A stretch of DNA of 64,000 nucleotides. Source: Pontibacter ramchanderi. Its GTDB lineage: Bacteria; Bacteroidota; Bacteroidia; Cytophagales; Hymenobacteraceae. The DNA lies in assembly GCF_002846395.1 (NCBI RefSeq), contig NZ_PJMU01000001.1:1364001-1428000 (forward strand), given 5' to 3'. The notes beneath the pieces are model-generated. The model saw only the letters and a program-made list of their open reading frames with translations. It ran no database searches and was not told the origin of the DNA. The stretch's first letter is position 1. Each line of letters opens with the position of its first letter. The translations under genes were made by a program, and so were the position numbers. This document shows positions 26,386-35,590 of this stretch, in pieces.

Positions 26386-27555
26386 CTATACCTTGGCCAG
26401 TGCCTGCTGTATATCGGCGATCACATCATCCACATTCTCCAGGCCCACCGATATGCGCACCAGTCCGGGCGTGATGCCGGTCGCCTGTCGCTCTGCCTCC
26501 GTTAGTTTGGAGTGCGTGGTGGAGGCCGGATGTGTGACGATAGTACGTGTATCACCCAGGTTGGCGCTGATGCTCACCAGGCGTAGGCTGTCCAGAAACT
26601 GTTTCGCTGCCTCGTAGCCGCCTTTCACGGCAACGGTTACAATACCACCACCTCGCCGCATCTGTTTTTTGGCCAGTTCAAATTGCGGGAAAGATCTCAG
26701 GAAAGGATAGCGTACCTGCTCCAACGCCGGGTTCCCCTCCAGCTCCTCTGCTAACTTCAGGGCATTCTCGCAGTGCTTTTCCACCCTTAGCTGCAACGTT
26801 TCCAGACTCTTGGACAGCACCCAGGCATTGAAAGCCGACATAGCCGGACCAGTGTGGCGAGCGAAAAAACGTATCTCGCTGATCAGTTCTTTACGCCCGA
26901 CAGCTATACCTCCCAGCACCCTTCCCTGCCCATCGATGTACTTCGTGGCAGAGTGCACAACAATATCGGCACCGTAGTCCGTGGGGTTTTGCAGGATGGG
27001 GGTGGCAAAGCAGTTGTCTACGATCAGCACCAGGTTGTGCTTCCGCTTCAGTTCGCCGAGCCACTCCAGGTCGATCAGCTCAAGTCCCGGATTAGAAGGC
27101 GTTTCGATCAGGATCACCTTTGTCGCGGGCGTGATCAGCTTCTCCCATCCCTCCGGGTCGGCCACATCGGCATAGGAGTGCGAAATACCCCACTTAGGAA
27201 GCACTTTGGACAGCAACTGGTGCGTGGAGCCAAACACGGCACGGCACGCCAGCACATGGTCGCCCGCCTGCAGCAGGGCCGCCAGACTGGCAAAGACAGC
27301 GCCCATGCCGGAGGCAAAGGCAAAGCCGTCTTCTGCTTTTTCGAGGTGGCACATTTTGGCCAGCAGCTCATCTACGTTGGGGTTGGAATAACGGGAGTAC
27401 ACATTCCCTTCTTCTTCTTCGGCGAACACGGCACGGGCCTGTTCGGCGCTTTCGAACACAAAGCTGGAGGTGAGGTAGAGCGGTACGGAGTGCTCCCGGT
27501 GGTGCGATCGATCGGCCTGTAGCCGGATCGCGCTGGTTTCATTGTGAATGGACAT
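26386..27555 (-). CDS. metZ: PLP-dependent O-succinylhomoserine sulfhydrylase / trans-sulfuration enzyme
   Basis: A 389-residue Cys/Met-metabolism PLP enzyme that likely converts O-acyl-homoserine plus sulfide to homocysteine. Visible are YSRYSNPNVD, the FASGMGAVFASL phosphate-binding loop, DNCFATP with the PLP Asp, the PLP lysine at about 205 in HSATKYIDGQ, and the C-terminal SVGLENVDD. The QGRVLGG sequence after the lysine is typical of MetZ. The start at 27555 is set just downstream of a SAM riboswitch; the longer frame to 27747 runs through the riboswitch and is not real. The riboswitch independently supports a methionine-pathway role. Confidence 0.9.
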   Translation of the reverse strand: MSIHNETSAIRLQADRSHHREHSVPLYLTSSFVFESAEQARAVFAEEEEGNVYSRYSNPNVDELLAKMCHLEKAEDGFAFASGMGAVFASLAALLQAGDHVLACRAVFGSTHQLLSKVLPKWGISHSYADVADPEGWEKLITPATKVILIETPSNPGLELIDLEWLGELKRKHNLVLIVDNCFATPILQNPTDYGADIVVHSATKYIDGQGRVLGGIAVGRKELISEIRFFARHTGPAMSAFNAWVLSKSLETLQLRVEKHCENALKLAEELEGNPALEQVRYPFLRSFPQFELAKKQMRRGGGIVTVAVKGGYEAAKQFLDSLRLVSISANLGDTRTIVTHPASTTHSKLTEAERQATGITPGLVRISVGLENVDDVIADIQQALAKV

Positions 27556-27584
27556 GTATGTAATCGTTTTATATTTCCCTTTTT

Positions 27585-27670
27585 GGGCAGGAATTGGCAC
27601 CTTTCCATGCGGATGGTTGCCAGAGGATCGCAGAGCCTGTTCTCTCACCTCTTCTTTATAAAAATTTGCC
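27585..27670 (-). promoter_or_regulatory. SAM-I (S-box) riboswitch upstream of metZ
   Basis: Read on the minus strand, the sequence has the conserved S-box elements in order: AAGAGGTGAGAG, then AACAGGCTCTGCGAT, CCTCTGGCAACC and AAAGGTGCCAATTCC. AGAGG pairs with CCTCT (P2) and the inner AGAG with CTCT. The GGCAACC and AAGGTGCCAATTCC words form the P3/J3-4 SAM pocket of the family. It ends 30 bp before the metZ start, so S-adenosylmethionine would repress metZ, by termination or by blocking translation. The outer P1 boundary is approximate. Confidence 0.9.
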
Positions 27671-27925
27671 TGGGCAGGAATTATTATGCCGCTAAAGTAA
27701 GCGCTAAATCTGAGAATGCCCAACGAACGCCCCAATCTTTCCACCAACCTCCCCTATTTACCGACGAATGCCTGATAGGTTATATTAGGCTATTCATATA
27801 GAAATGGAGCTCCTTGGTATATTCTGTTTTCGGGTCTCAGAAACTAGCTTTTCCTTTACACTGAAGATTTATTACAGAAGACCGGAGATATGAATAAGAC
27901 ACATTTACACCAACTAGAAAAAACT

Positions 27926-30448
27926 ATGAAAAAGAGCCTGCTGCTTGCCCTGCTGGGACTGAGCACTGTGCCGGCTCTCGCACAGGCGCCGCAGGCTGCC
28001 CCACAACAAGCCACTGCAGTTATGGCTGCCCCGCGAGGCAATGCCACCATCGTGGGCATCGTACAGGACGCTGACACCAAAAAACCGGTGGAGTTCGCCA
28101 CGGTGGCTCTTATCAGCATGGCAACCGGCAAGCCGATCGATGGCGCGATGGCCGACGACAAAGGCCGCTTTACGATCAGCAAGGTAGGCGTGGGCAAATA
28201 CAGACTGCAGGTGAGCTTCCTGGGCTATCAGCAAAAGTTGGTAGAGGATGTGACTGTAACGTCTGACAACGCCAGCGTAAACGTGGGCGTGGTAGCCATC
28301 GCCTCCGATGCCAAGAAGCTGAACGAGGTGGTGATTACGGGTGAGAAGCCGCTGGTGGAAGAGAAGATTGACCGCACAGTATACAACGCCGAGAAGGACA
28401 TCACCAACACGGGTGGCAACGCAGCCGATGTATTGCAGAAAGTCCCGTCGCTGGCGCTCGACAACGATGGCAACGTGCAGTTACGTGGTAGCTCCAACGT
28501 GCGCGTGCTCATCAACAACAAGCCGTCTGCGATCATGGCGGGCAGTGTGGCCGATGCCCTCAAGCAGATCCCAGCCGACCAGATCAAGTCGGTGGAAGTG
28601 ATCACCAGTCCGTCTGCCAAATACGATGCGGAAGGCACGGCCGGTATCGTCAACATCATCACCAAAAAAGACGGTGGCCTGCAGGGTGTGACCGGTTCGG
28701 TGGCAGCAACAGCCGGCACCCGTGCCAGCAGCGGCAACGCCAGCCTCAACATCCGTCGCGGCAAACTGGGCATCAACGGCACCTTTGGTGGCAACATGTT
28801 CTATAACCACGGCAACATGACCAACACCATTATTTCAGAGAACAACACCAGCTTCCAGTCAGGTAAAACGCGCATAAACGGCAGATTCATGAACGCGCTG
28901 CTTGGCTTTGACTATGATATCAATCCAAAGAACAACATTTCGGGTGGTATCCGTAGCAACGGTGGCATTTTCCGGATGGAAAATGACCAGGACGTGTTCA
29001 GTGGACAGGGTAGCGCACTAAGCCAGGATTTCCGCAACGAAATCCGTAACCGCAATGGGCGAATCGGCACTGACTATAACCTGGACTATACCCATACCTT
29101 CAAAAAGCCAGGCCAGGAACTGGCACTGCTGTCGCTCTACTCCATTACCGACACCGAGAACAACATCCGCCAGGATAACTTTAATACAGGCCAGGATCCA
29201 TTCAGGCTGATCCGTAACATGAACGATGGTGCGAACAAGGAGCTTACTTTCCAGGCAGATTATACGCACCCATTTGCCAATAAGACCCTGTTTGAGATTG
29301 GCACCAAATCAATTCTCCGCGATGTAGAAAGCGACGCCCTCAACAGAACAATTCCTGTAGGAAGAAGTGAAGACCGTAATCTAGTCGACTTCCTGTACGA
29401 ACAGGATGTGTACGCGTCTTACATGACTTACGGATTCATGCTGAAGAAAACACTGAACGTGAAACTGGGCGGTCGCTATGAGTATACGGACATCAAAGGT
29501 CAATATAAGTCCATCGCAAACGACAACGAGCCACAGGAAAGCAATTTTGTCGACGACTATGACAACTTCATCCCGAGTGTAGCCTTGTCGTATACGCTGA
29601 ATCAGAAGCATACCTTTAAGGCGAATTTTACGCAGCGCATCCAGCGTCCGTCATTTTTCTTCCTAAACCCATACGTGCAGGAGCAGACCTCCAACACTCG
29701 TGTGCAGGGTAACCCAAAACTTGATGCCGAGCTGACCGATCTGTATGAATTGGGCTACAGCACTTTCTTTAAAACCACATCGCTGAATGTGACTGGTTAC
29801 ATGCGTCAGACTGATAATGCAATCGAAACGGTGGCAAGCATTTCCTCTGAGTTCGACGAGCAGACTCAGAAAAACATTGACATCACAACGCTGACCTTTG
29901 CCAACATCGCTAAAAATAAAACCTATGGCGTAAGCTTGTTCGGTAATACCAAGCCTACCAACAACTGGACCATAGGCGGTAGCTCCAACTTTTACTATGT
30001 TGACTTGAATGCAGGTGATAACAGAAGAAATAGTGGCTGGATGTACAACGTCAACATGAACTCCTCTTACAACCTGGGCAAGGGTATTACAGCGCAGTTC
30101 AACGGGGGCTTCAACTCCCGCCGCATTCAGTTGCTAGGTGAGTTCGCAGCCTTTTCCTACCATACCCTGGCCTTCAAAAAGGAGTTGTTCGACAAGAAAG
30201 GGGGCATCAGCCTGGGCATGGATAACCCGTTCCGCAGAAGCATGAAGATGCGCAACGATGTGGACGTAGCAGGAACTGAAGAATCGAGAGGCTATACGCA
30301 GCAGATCCGCATCAACAACTTCAACCGCGGCTTCCGGGTGAGCTTCGACTACCGCTTCGGCAAGATGGACCAGCAGCGTGCTCCTAAGCGCAAGAAGAGC
30401 ATCCGCAACGACGACGCCAAGCAGGGCGACAGCAATGGCATGAATTAA
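27926..30448 (+). CDS. TonB-dependent receptor (outer-membrane protein beta-barrel family)
   Basis: An 840-residue outer-membrane receptor. The signal peptide starts MKKSLLLALLGLSTVPALAQ; the upstream in-frame ATG at 27890 adds 12 charged residues and is unlikely. A carboxypeptidase-regulatory-like domain spans about residues 40-125 (VEFATVALISMATG, KYRLQVSFLGYQ). A plug domain follows with VLQKVPSLALDNDGNVQLRG and SVEVITSPSAKYDAEGTAGI, then a C-terminal barrel of the kind often annotated as outer-membrane beta-barrel family 3. The ligand is unknown. It is monocistronic, with a very strong terminator, and divergent from metZ. Confidence 0.93.
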   Translation: MKKSLLLALLGLSTVPALAQAPQAAPQQATAVMAAPRGNATIVGIVQDADTKKPVEFATVALISMATGKPIDGAMADDKGRFTISKVGVGKYRLQVSFLGYQQKLVEDVTVTSDNASVNVGVVAIASDAKKLNEVVITGEKPLVEEKIDRTVYNAEKDITNTGGNAADVLQKVPSLALDNDGNVQLRGSSNVRVLINNKPSAIMAGSVADALKQIPADQIKSVEVITSPSAKYDAEGTAGIVNIITKKDGGLQGVTGSVAATAGTRASSGNASLNIRRGKLGINGTFGGNMFYNHGNMTNTIISENNTSFQSGKTRINGRFMNALLGFDYDINPKNNISGGIRSNGGIFRMENDQDVFSGQGSALSQDFRNEIRNRNGRIGTDYNLDYTHTFKKPGQELALLSLYSITDTENNIRQDNFNTGQDPFRLIRNMNDGANKELTFQADYTHPFANKTLFEIGTKSILRDVESDALNRTIPVGRSEDRNLVDFLYEQDVYASYMTYGFMLKKTLNVKLGGRYEYTDIKGQYKSIANDNEPQESNFVDDYDNFIPSVALSYTLNQKHTFKANFTQRIQRPSFFFLNPYVQEQTSNTRVQGNPKLDAELTDLYELGYSTFFKTTSLNVTGYMRQTDNAIETVASISSEFDEQTQKNIDITTLTFANIAKNKTYGVSLFGNTKPTNNWTIGGSSNFYYVDLNAGDNRRNSGWMYNVNMNSSYNLGKGITAQFNGGFNSRRIQLLGEFAAFSYHTLAFKKELFDKKGGISLGMDNPFRRSMKMRNDVDVAGTEESRGYTQQIRINNFNRGFRVSFDYRFGKMDQQRAPKRKKSIRNDDAKQGDSNGMN

Positions 30449-30473
30449 GCATTAAAACCCAAAACCCTTAACC

Positions 30474-30508
30474 AGCAAAAAGCCCTCCTGATAGGAGGGC
30501 TTTTTGCT
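30474..30508 (+). terminator. Strong 16-bp terminator hairpin
   Basis: Perfect 16-bp arms AGCAAAAAGCCCTCCT / AGGAGGGCTTTTTGCT with a 3-nt loop lie between the TonB receptor and the convergent gene at 30508. It probably works in both directions. Confidence 0.9.
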
Positions 30509-30909
30509 TATGCTTTAAACTGTGAGAGCCATTGCACGGCTTCTTCTTTGCTCGTAAACATGCGGGTTGGATTTTTTGGCTTGTTTACATGAATGTAAAT
30601 ATTGGCCGCCATCTTCACCATCGGCGAAGTTACCAGAATGGCACTGGCTACCACACCGGCATTGCCTTCAACGGCCATGTAGTCACGTGCTTCTTTGGTA
30701 GAGTGCTTTACCTGCGTAATGTCGAACAGGCTCGGGTATACCTGTCCGTCGATGTAATCTAAGCGGTCCTGCACGCATACGCGGGCTGTATCCAGGTCAA
30801 GTTCCTTCACCTCGTTATAAATACAGTACAAGATTCCCTCCCTCAAATAAAGTTCGAGGCACTCTGTTTTCTTTGGACTCTTTTCGCCTTCTTTTTCGAA
30901 ATTTGCCAT
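30508..30909 (-). CDS. Conserved hypothetical protein, STAS/SpoIIAA-like
   Basis: A 133-residue soluble protein with a mixed alpha/beta pattern: LYLREGILYCIYNEV, VYPSLFDITQVKHSTKEARDYM, ASAILVTSPMVKMAANIYI, and a final EEAVQWLSQF helix. The layout resembles SpoIIAA/STAS-like proteins common in Bacteroidota, but the assignment is by pattern only. It is divergent from the alpha-oxoamine synthase gene with 67 bp between them. A second gene with the same general layout lies at 40291. Confidence 0.75.
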   Translation of the reverse strand: MANFEKEGEKSPKKTECLELYLREGILYCIYNEVKELDLDTARVCVQDRLDYIDGQVYPSLFDITQVKHSTKEARDYMAVEGNAGVVASAILVTSPMVKMAANIYIHVNKPKNPTRMFTSKEEAVQWLSQFKA

Positions 30910-30976
30910 TCAAATTTGAATTGGATCTAATGTTTGCATGTTCAGCTAGGGCAATAGTGCAGGCATAACAAAACAC

Positions 30977-33421
30977 ATGGCAAAGATACGATATAATAAC
31001 ATCATTGATACGGTAGATTCCGTACTTTCTGTTTCTAAAAAAAAGGGGATTATTCACCTGCATGCCGAGGACCAAAGCCTTAATGGTCAGCACTTAACGT
31101 TGCACGGCCAGAAGGTTCTACACTTTGGCACCTGCGGTTATTTAGGTCTAGAGCACCACCCGCAGGTCAAGCGCTGCGCCATCGATGCCATCGAGCGTTA
31201 CGGCACACAGTTCCCGATGTCGCGCACCTACATCTCCAATCCCTTGTATCGTGAGCTCGAGTCTTTGATCAAGCAGCTATACAACGCGCCTGTCGTTATC
31301 TCTAAAAATTGTACACTTTCGCACCTCACCGTCATACCTAGTATCATACGCCAGTCGGACCTGGTTATACTTGACCACCAGGTACATGCCAGCGTGCAGG
31401 AAGCGGTAAAGAAACTGCTCAGCCAGGGCGTAACCGTGGAGATGGTGCGCCACAATAACCTGGAGATGCTCGAAGATCGCATCAAAAAGCAGCGCGGCAA
31501 GTTCGAGCGCATCTGGTACATGGCCGATAGCGTCTACTCCATGTATGGCGACTTCGCCCCGATCAAAGACCTGATCGCCCTGGCCGAAAAATACGAGCAG
31601 CTATACCTGTACGTGGACGATGCGCACGGTATGAGTTGGGCTGGCAAAAACGGTACAGGCTATGCCATGAGCCAGATGCCAGACGGCCTGTACCGCAAAA
31701 TGATCCTGACTGCCAACCTGGGCAAGGCCTTCGGCGCCTGTGGTGGCTTATCGCTTTTCCCGAACGAAGAGTGGTATAACAGGGTCAACAATTTCGGCGG
31801 CCCGCTCACTTTTTCGGTGCAGATAGAGCCGGCCACACTGGGAGCCGCCATTGCGTCGGCCAAAATTCACTTGAGCGACGAGATCTATACCTACCAGCAG
31901 GAACTGCAACGCAAAATCGCCTACTTCAACCATTTGCTCAAGCAAACGGACCTGCCCCTGGTACACGAAAGCGAGAGCCCGATCTTCTACATCGGCACAG
32001 GCACTATGGAAATGGGCAACCACCTGGTACAGGCCTTGCTGCAGGATGGCGTGTATGTCAACCTGGCTACCTTCCCGGCCGTGCCTGCCAAAAACATCGG
32101 GGTGCGAATCACCATCTCGCTCACCAACTCCGACGAAGACATAGAGGAACTGGTGCGTAAGCTGCAACACCACTTCCACCTGGCCCTGACCGCTACCAAC
32201 CAGACGCAGGAGAACATCCGGAAGGCCTTCAAAATGACACCGCTCGCGCAGCCCCTCGCTCCGGCAGCAATTCAGAAAGCTGTTGCCAGTGGCATCCAAC
32301 TGCAGTGCTATACCTCCATCACGCAAGTTGAACCCGGACAGTGGGACGAGTACCTGGGCCACCGGGGAATGTTTGACTGGGAAGGCATGCGTTTTCTGGA
32401 GGATTCGTTCAGCAGCAATCCTGAGAAGGAAAACAACTGGGATTTCCGCTACTATACCGTGCAGGACCCGACAGGAAAAGTGGTACTGATGACCTTTGCC
32501 GCCATTGCCTTGCTCAAAGAGGACATGTTCTCGCAAGCCTCCATCTCCAAAGCACTGGAGCGCGAACGGGAAGCCAACCCCTACTACCTCACCACCACCG
32601 GCATTGTGCTGGGCAGTCTGTTCACAGAGGGCAACCACCTATACCTGGATCGCAACAGCCCCTACTGGAAAGAAGCCCTCAAGGCCTTGCTCTCGGAACT
32701 CAGCAAAGAGCAGGAGGCAAACCAGGCCAGCAGCATTCTGCTCCGCGACCTCGACGACCATGATCCGGAGTTGGATGAGTTTATGGTGGAGCAGGACTTC
32801 GTGAAAATGCACCTGCCGGAGTCCTGCGTAGTGGAGAACCTGAGCTGGACAGACGAGGAGGGTTTCAGAAAGACACTCAGCAAAAAAGGCCGCGAGAACT
32901 TTGTGCAGAAGATCAAGCGCAACGAGCACTTCTTCGACGTGCAGATCAAAGACAGGCTCGAAGCCGAAGAATTGCAGCACGCCATGGCCTTGTTCCGCAA
33001 CGTGAAAAACAACAACTTCGCCATTAATAACTTTTTATTTCCGGAGAAGATGTTTCAGCTGCTCAACGAGAGCAAGGCCTGGGAGTTTGTCGTACTCTAT
33101 ATAAAAGAGGAGTACTCGATCAACCGAAAGCCGGTAGCCGTCGCCTTCTGCCACAGAAACGCCGCCAATGTCTACAGTTTTATGCTGATCGGGATGGACT
33201 ACGAGTACCTGATGACCTACGGTGTGTACAGGCAGACGCTTTACCAGGTGATAATGCGTGCCAATGCCCTGCAGTGCACGCAGGTGAATATGGGCATCTC
33301 GGCCACCATCGAAAAAAAGAAAGTTGGCGCAACCCCTTACCCGAAAGTTGGTTATTACCAAAGTAAAGACAACTTTGCACTGGAAATGATGGGCGCCACC
33401 TTTGCCGTTGAAAAAGAATAG
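30977..33421 (+). CDS. Alpha-oxoamine synthase / GNAT-like fusion protein
   Basis: An 814-residue fusion. Residues 1-400 form a PLP enzyme of the alpha-oxoamine synthase family, which condenses an amino acid with an acyl-CoA or acyl-ACP. Visible are GTCGYLGLEHHP, the PLP-stacking H137 (DHQVHAS), D214-D-A-H217 (DDAHGMSW) and the PLP lysine K249 (GKAFGACGG). Residues ~430-814 are an acyltransferase-like (GNAT) half that ends VGYYQSKDNFALEMMG. The product could be a sphingoid or sulfonolipid base (as in Bacteroidota capnine synthesis) or a CqsA-like alpha-hydroxyketone signal. A hybrid kinase gene follows after 36 bp, reminiscent of cqsA-cqsS. Which role applies is unresolved. Confidence 0.85.
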   Translation: MAKIRYNNIIDTVDSVLSVSKKKGIIHLHAEDQSLNGQHLTLHGQKVLHFGTCGYLGLEHHPQVKRCAIDAIERYGTQFPMSRTYISNPLYRELESLIKQLYNAPVVISKNCTLSHLTVIPSIIRQSDLVILDHQVHASVQEAVKKLLSQGVTVEMVRHNNLEMLEDRIKKQRGKFERIWYMADSVYSMYGDFAPIKDLIALAEKYEQLYLYVDDAHGMSWAGKNGTGYAMSQMPDGLYRKMILTANLGKAFGACGGLSLFPNEEWYNRVNNFGGPLTFSVQIEPATLGAAIASAKIHLSDEIYTYQQELQRKIAYFNHLLKQTDLPLVHESESPIFYIGTGTMEMGNHLVQALLQDGVYVNLATFPAVPAKNIGVRITISLTNSDEDIEELVRKLQHHFHLALTATNQTQENIRKAFKMTPLAQPLAPAAIQKAVASGIQLQCYTSITQVEPGQWDEYLGHRGMFDWEGMRFLEDSFSSNPEKENNWDFRYYTVQDPTGKVVLMTFAAIALLKEDMFSQASISKALEREREANPYYLTTTGIVLGSLFTEGNHLYLDRNSPYWKEALKALLSELSKEQEANQASSILLRDLDDHDPELDEFMVEQDFVKMHLPESCVVENLSWTDEEGFRKTLSKKGRENFVQKIKRNEHFFDVQIKDRLEAEELQHAMALFRNVKNNNFAINNFLFPEKMFQLLNESKAWEFVVLYIKEEYSINRKPVAVAFCHRNAANVYSFMLIGMDYEYLMTYGVYRQTLYQVIMRANALQCTQVNMGISATIEKKKVGATPYPKVGYYQSKDNFALEMMGATFAVEKE

Positions 33422-33457
33422 AACAAGACCACCGGAAGCGGTGAAAAAACAAAGCAA

Positions 33458-35143
33458 GTGAAAGTACTGAAAGAGCGAATAGAGGAGATCATGTCACTGA
33501 TCACCGAGGTTGCCAGCGGAAACTTCGACTACCAGATCGAAACGTCCGAAACAGGTGATGAAATGGATGCTGTGATCGCAGGGATCAACATGCTGGGCCA
33601 GGAACTCAAGACTTCCACTGTGTCCAGGGATTTCATGCAGAGCATCTACCAGGGCGTGGTAGACATGATGCTTATTCTTAACCCGGACTTCACCATCCGG
33701 TCCGCCAACGAGTCGGTGGAGGAAGCTTTGGGTTACAAGGAAGAAGAGCTGAAAGGCAAGCACCTATCCCTCTTGCTCACCAAGGCACACATCCCTACGC
33801 TTGTTTCGCTGATGGAGCAGTGCCGCTCCCAGGATAAATGCCTGAACAAAGAATTGCTTTTCAAGACAAAGCAAAACCAGGAGGTACCCGTGGCCTGCTC
33901 TTTCTCGCACATACGCAACAGCCACAAGGAGGTGGACGGCGTGCTGATTGTCGCCAAAGACATCACGGAGCTGAAACAGACTGAGAAGGCGCTGCGCAAG
34001 GCAAAACGCAAGGCAGAGGAGGCGAACGAGGCCAAGAGCAATTTCCTCTCCAGTATGAGCCACGAGATCCGGACGCCGCTCAACGGCATCATGGGCTTTA
34101 CGGACCTCCTGCTCAGCACTGAGCTCAATGCCACCCAAAAACAGTACATCAACCTGATCAAAACGTCGGGCGCAACGCTCACCAAGCTGCTCAACGACAT
34201 TCTGGACCTGCACCGGGTTGAGCAGAACAAGATATACCTGGAGGCCATCCCCTTTGAGCTGCGCCACGAGCTGGATGCCAGCCTGAGCCCCTACCAGCAT
34301 CTGGCCCAAAGTAAAGGGCTGCGGTTTGCGTGCTCTTTCGATGCATCCGTGCCCCAATGGGCCATTGGCGACCCCACCCGCATCAACCAGGTGGTCGTGA
34401 ACCTGGTGAGCAACGCCATCAAGTTTACTGAAGAAGGCAGCATCGACGTGCTCTTTAAGGCCGAACCGCTGTCTGAAGAGGAGTTGCTGCTGTACTGTTC
34501 CGTAAGCGACACTGGCATTGGTATACCTGCTGACAAGCAGGCGATGGTATTCGAATCCTTTACGCAGTCCGACCAGTCTACCTCGCGCAAATACGGTGGC
34601 TCCGGGTTGGGGCTGGCGATCAGCAAGAAACTGGCCAAGCTGCTCCAGGGCGACCTACAGGTGATCAGTCCACTGCCTGGCCAGCAAAAGGGCTCCCTGT
34701 TCTGGTTCACGATCCGGCTCAAGCGCATGCAGGCCAAACAGCCGCTGCAGCAGGAAACCGAAGACGACAGCAACTACCAGGTGCCCGCAGGCAAGCACCT
34801 GCTCGTGGTGGACGACAACGAGATCAATGTGATGCTGCTCGAGACAGTGCTCGAAAATTTCGGGGCAAAGGTGACCACCGCTTTCAGCGGACAGGAAGCT
34901 ATTGACCTGGTGCGCAAAGATAAGTTTGACCTCATTTTCATGGATGTGCAGATGCCTGGCATCAGCGGTCTGGAGGCTGCCCGTACCTTGCGCCAGGAAA
35001 ATTATACTACCCCGATCATCGCCTTCTCGGCTAGCGCCTACAGCAGTGACATCGAAAACAGCCTGGCCTCGGGCATGAACGACTACCTCTGCAAACCCTT
35101 CGAGCAAAGCGAACTTATCGGGCTGCTCAAGAAGTGGGTATAA
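33458..35143 (+). CDS. Soluble hybrid histidine kinase (PAS-HisKA-HATPase-REC)
   Basis: A 561-residue kinase with a GTG start, 36 bp after the synthase gene. There are no membrane segments. A HAMP-like N-terminal segment (SLITEVASGNFDYQIETSE) precedes a PAS domain at about residues 50-175. The HisKA phospho-His is H202 (SSMSHEIRTPLNG), followed by an HATPase with GSGLGLAIS, and a C-terminal receiver with D496 (FMDVQMPG). No DNA-binding output is present, so the phosphate likely passes to a separate partner. The tandem arrangement with an alpha-oxoamine synthase suggests the kinase senses or regulates that product; this is inference. Confidence 0.9.
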   Translation: MKVLKERIEEIMSLITEVASGNFDYQIETSETGDEMDAVIAGINMLGQELKTSTVSRDFMQSIYQGVVDMMLILNPDFTIRSANESVEEALGYKEEELKGKHLSLLLTKAHIPTLVSLMEQCRSQDKCLNKELLFKTKQNQEVPVACSFSHIRNSHKEVDGVLIVAKDITELKQTEKALRKAKRKAEEANEAKSNFLSSMSHEIRTPLNGIMGFTDLLLSTELNATQKQYINLIKTSGATLTKLLNDILDLHRVEQNKIYLEAIPFELRHELDASLSPYQHLAQSKGLRFACSFDASVPQWAIGDPTRINQVVVNLVSNAIKFTEEGSIDVLFKAEPLSEEELLLYCSVSDTGIGIPADKQAMVFESFTQSDQSTSRKYGGSGLGLAISKKLAKLLQGDLQVISPLPGQQKGSLFWFTIRLKRMQAKQPLQQETEDDSNYQVPAGKHLLVVDDNEINVMLLETVLENFGAKVTTAFSGQEAIDLVRKDKFDLIFMDVQMPGISGLEAARTLRQENYTTPIIAFSASAYSSDIENSLASGMNDYLCKPFEQSELIGLLKKWV

Positions 35144-35220
35144 GCGCCCCTTCAAACGACTCCGCTGTTTCAGCCGTATAAACAGGTATAAGATTTGTTT
35201 AATTCAAAACGGAACATACG

Positions 35221-35412
35221 ATGAACGAGACAGAATATAGAGCCCGAGGTAACTGGAATGAACTGAAGGGCAAGATCAAGAAATCTTACGCCGACCTGAC
35301 CGAAGACGACCTGACTTACCAGGAAGGACAGCAGGATGAGTGGCTGGGCAAACTCCAGCAAAGAACCGGCAAAGCCAAAGGCGATCTAAAACGATGGATC
35401 GACTCCCTATAG
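35221..35412 (+). CDS. CsbD family stress protein
   Basis: A 63-residue hydrophilic protein with the CsbD pattern: RGNWNELKGKIKKSYADLTEDDL followed by GKLQQRTGKAKGDLKRWID. CsbD-like proteins are general-stress proteins of unknown mechanism. A preceding 77-bp gap and a following terminator suggest its own transcript. Confidence 0.9.
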   Translation: MNETEYRARGNWNELKGKIKKSYADLTEDDLTYQEGQQDEWLGKLQQRTGKAKGDLKRWIDSL

Positions 35413-35435
35413 GCTAAAACAAGTATTTAACAGCA

Positions 35436-35480
35436 AAAACACCCTGCATCGGCTACGGCCTGATGCAGGGTGTTTTTTTA
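35436..35480 (+). terminator. Rho-independent terminator after csbD
   Basis: A 15-bp stem AAAACACCCTGCATC / GATGCAGGGTGTTTT, with an 11-nt loop and a further T-run, ends 64 bp after the csbD-like gene. Confidence 0.9.
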
Positions 35481-35590
35481 TGCTTGCACAAAAACGCACA
35501 AGGTTATAACAATTAATTCTTTTATATTAATTAAATATATCCTATATTCAACATATCTAACCTCACCACTTTATAACAACTTATCTAATT

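Noticed and set aside
27556..27747. Longer N-terminus for the metZ protein
   Set aside because: The extra codons run through the SAM riboswitch aptamer, so they are not translated.
31748..32638. Long antisense open frame inside the alpha-oxoamine synthase gene
   Set aside because: It is a codon-bias shadow of the sense gene, with no domain, signal or start context.
30977..35143. Confident call of a CqsA-CqsS quorum-sensing pair
   Set aside because: The kinase has no membrane sensor domain and lipid-base synthases share the same enzyme fold, so the name would overstate the evidence.
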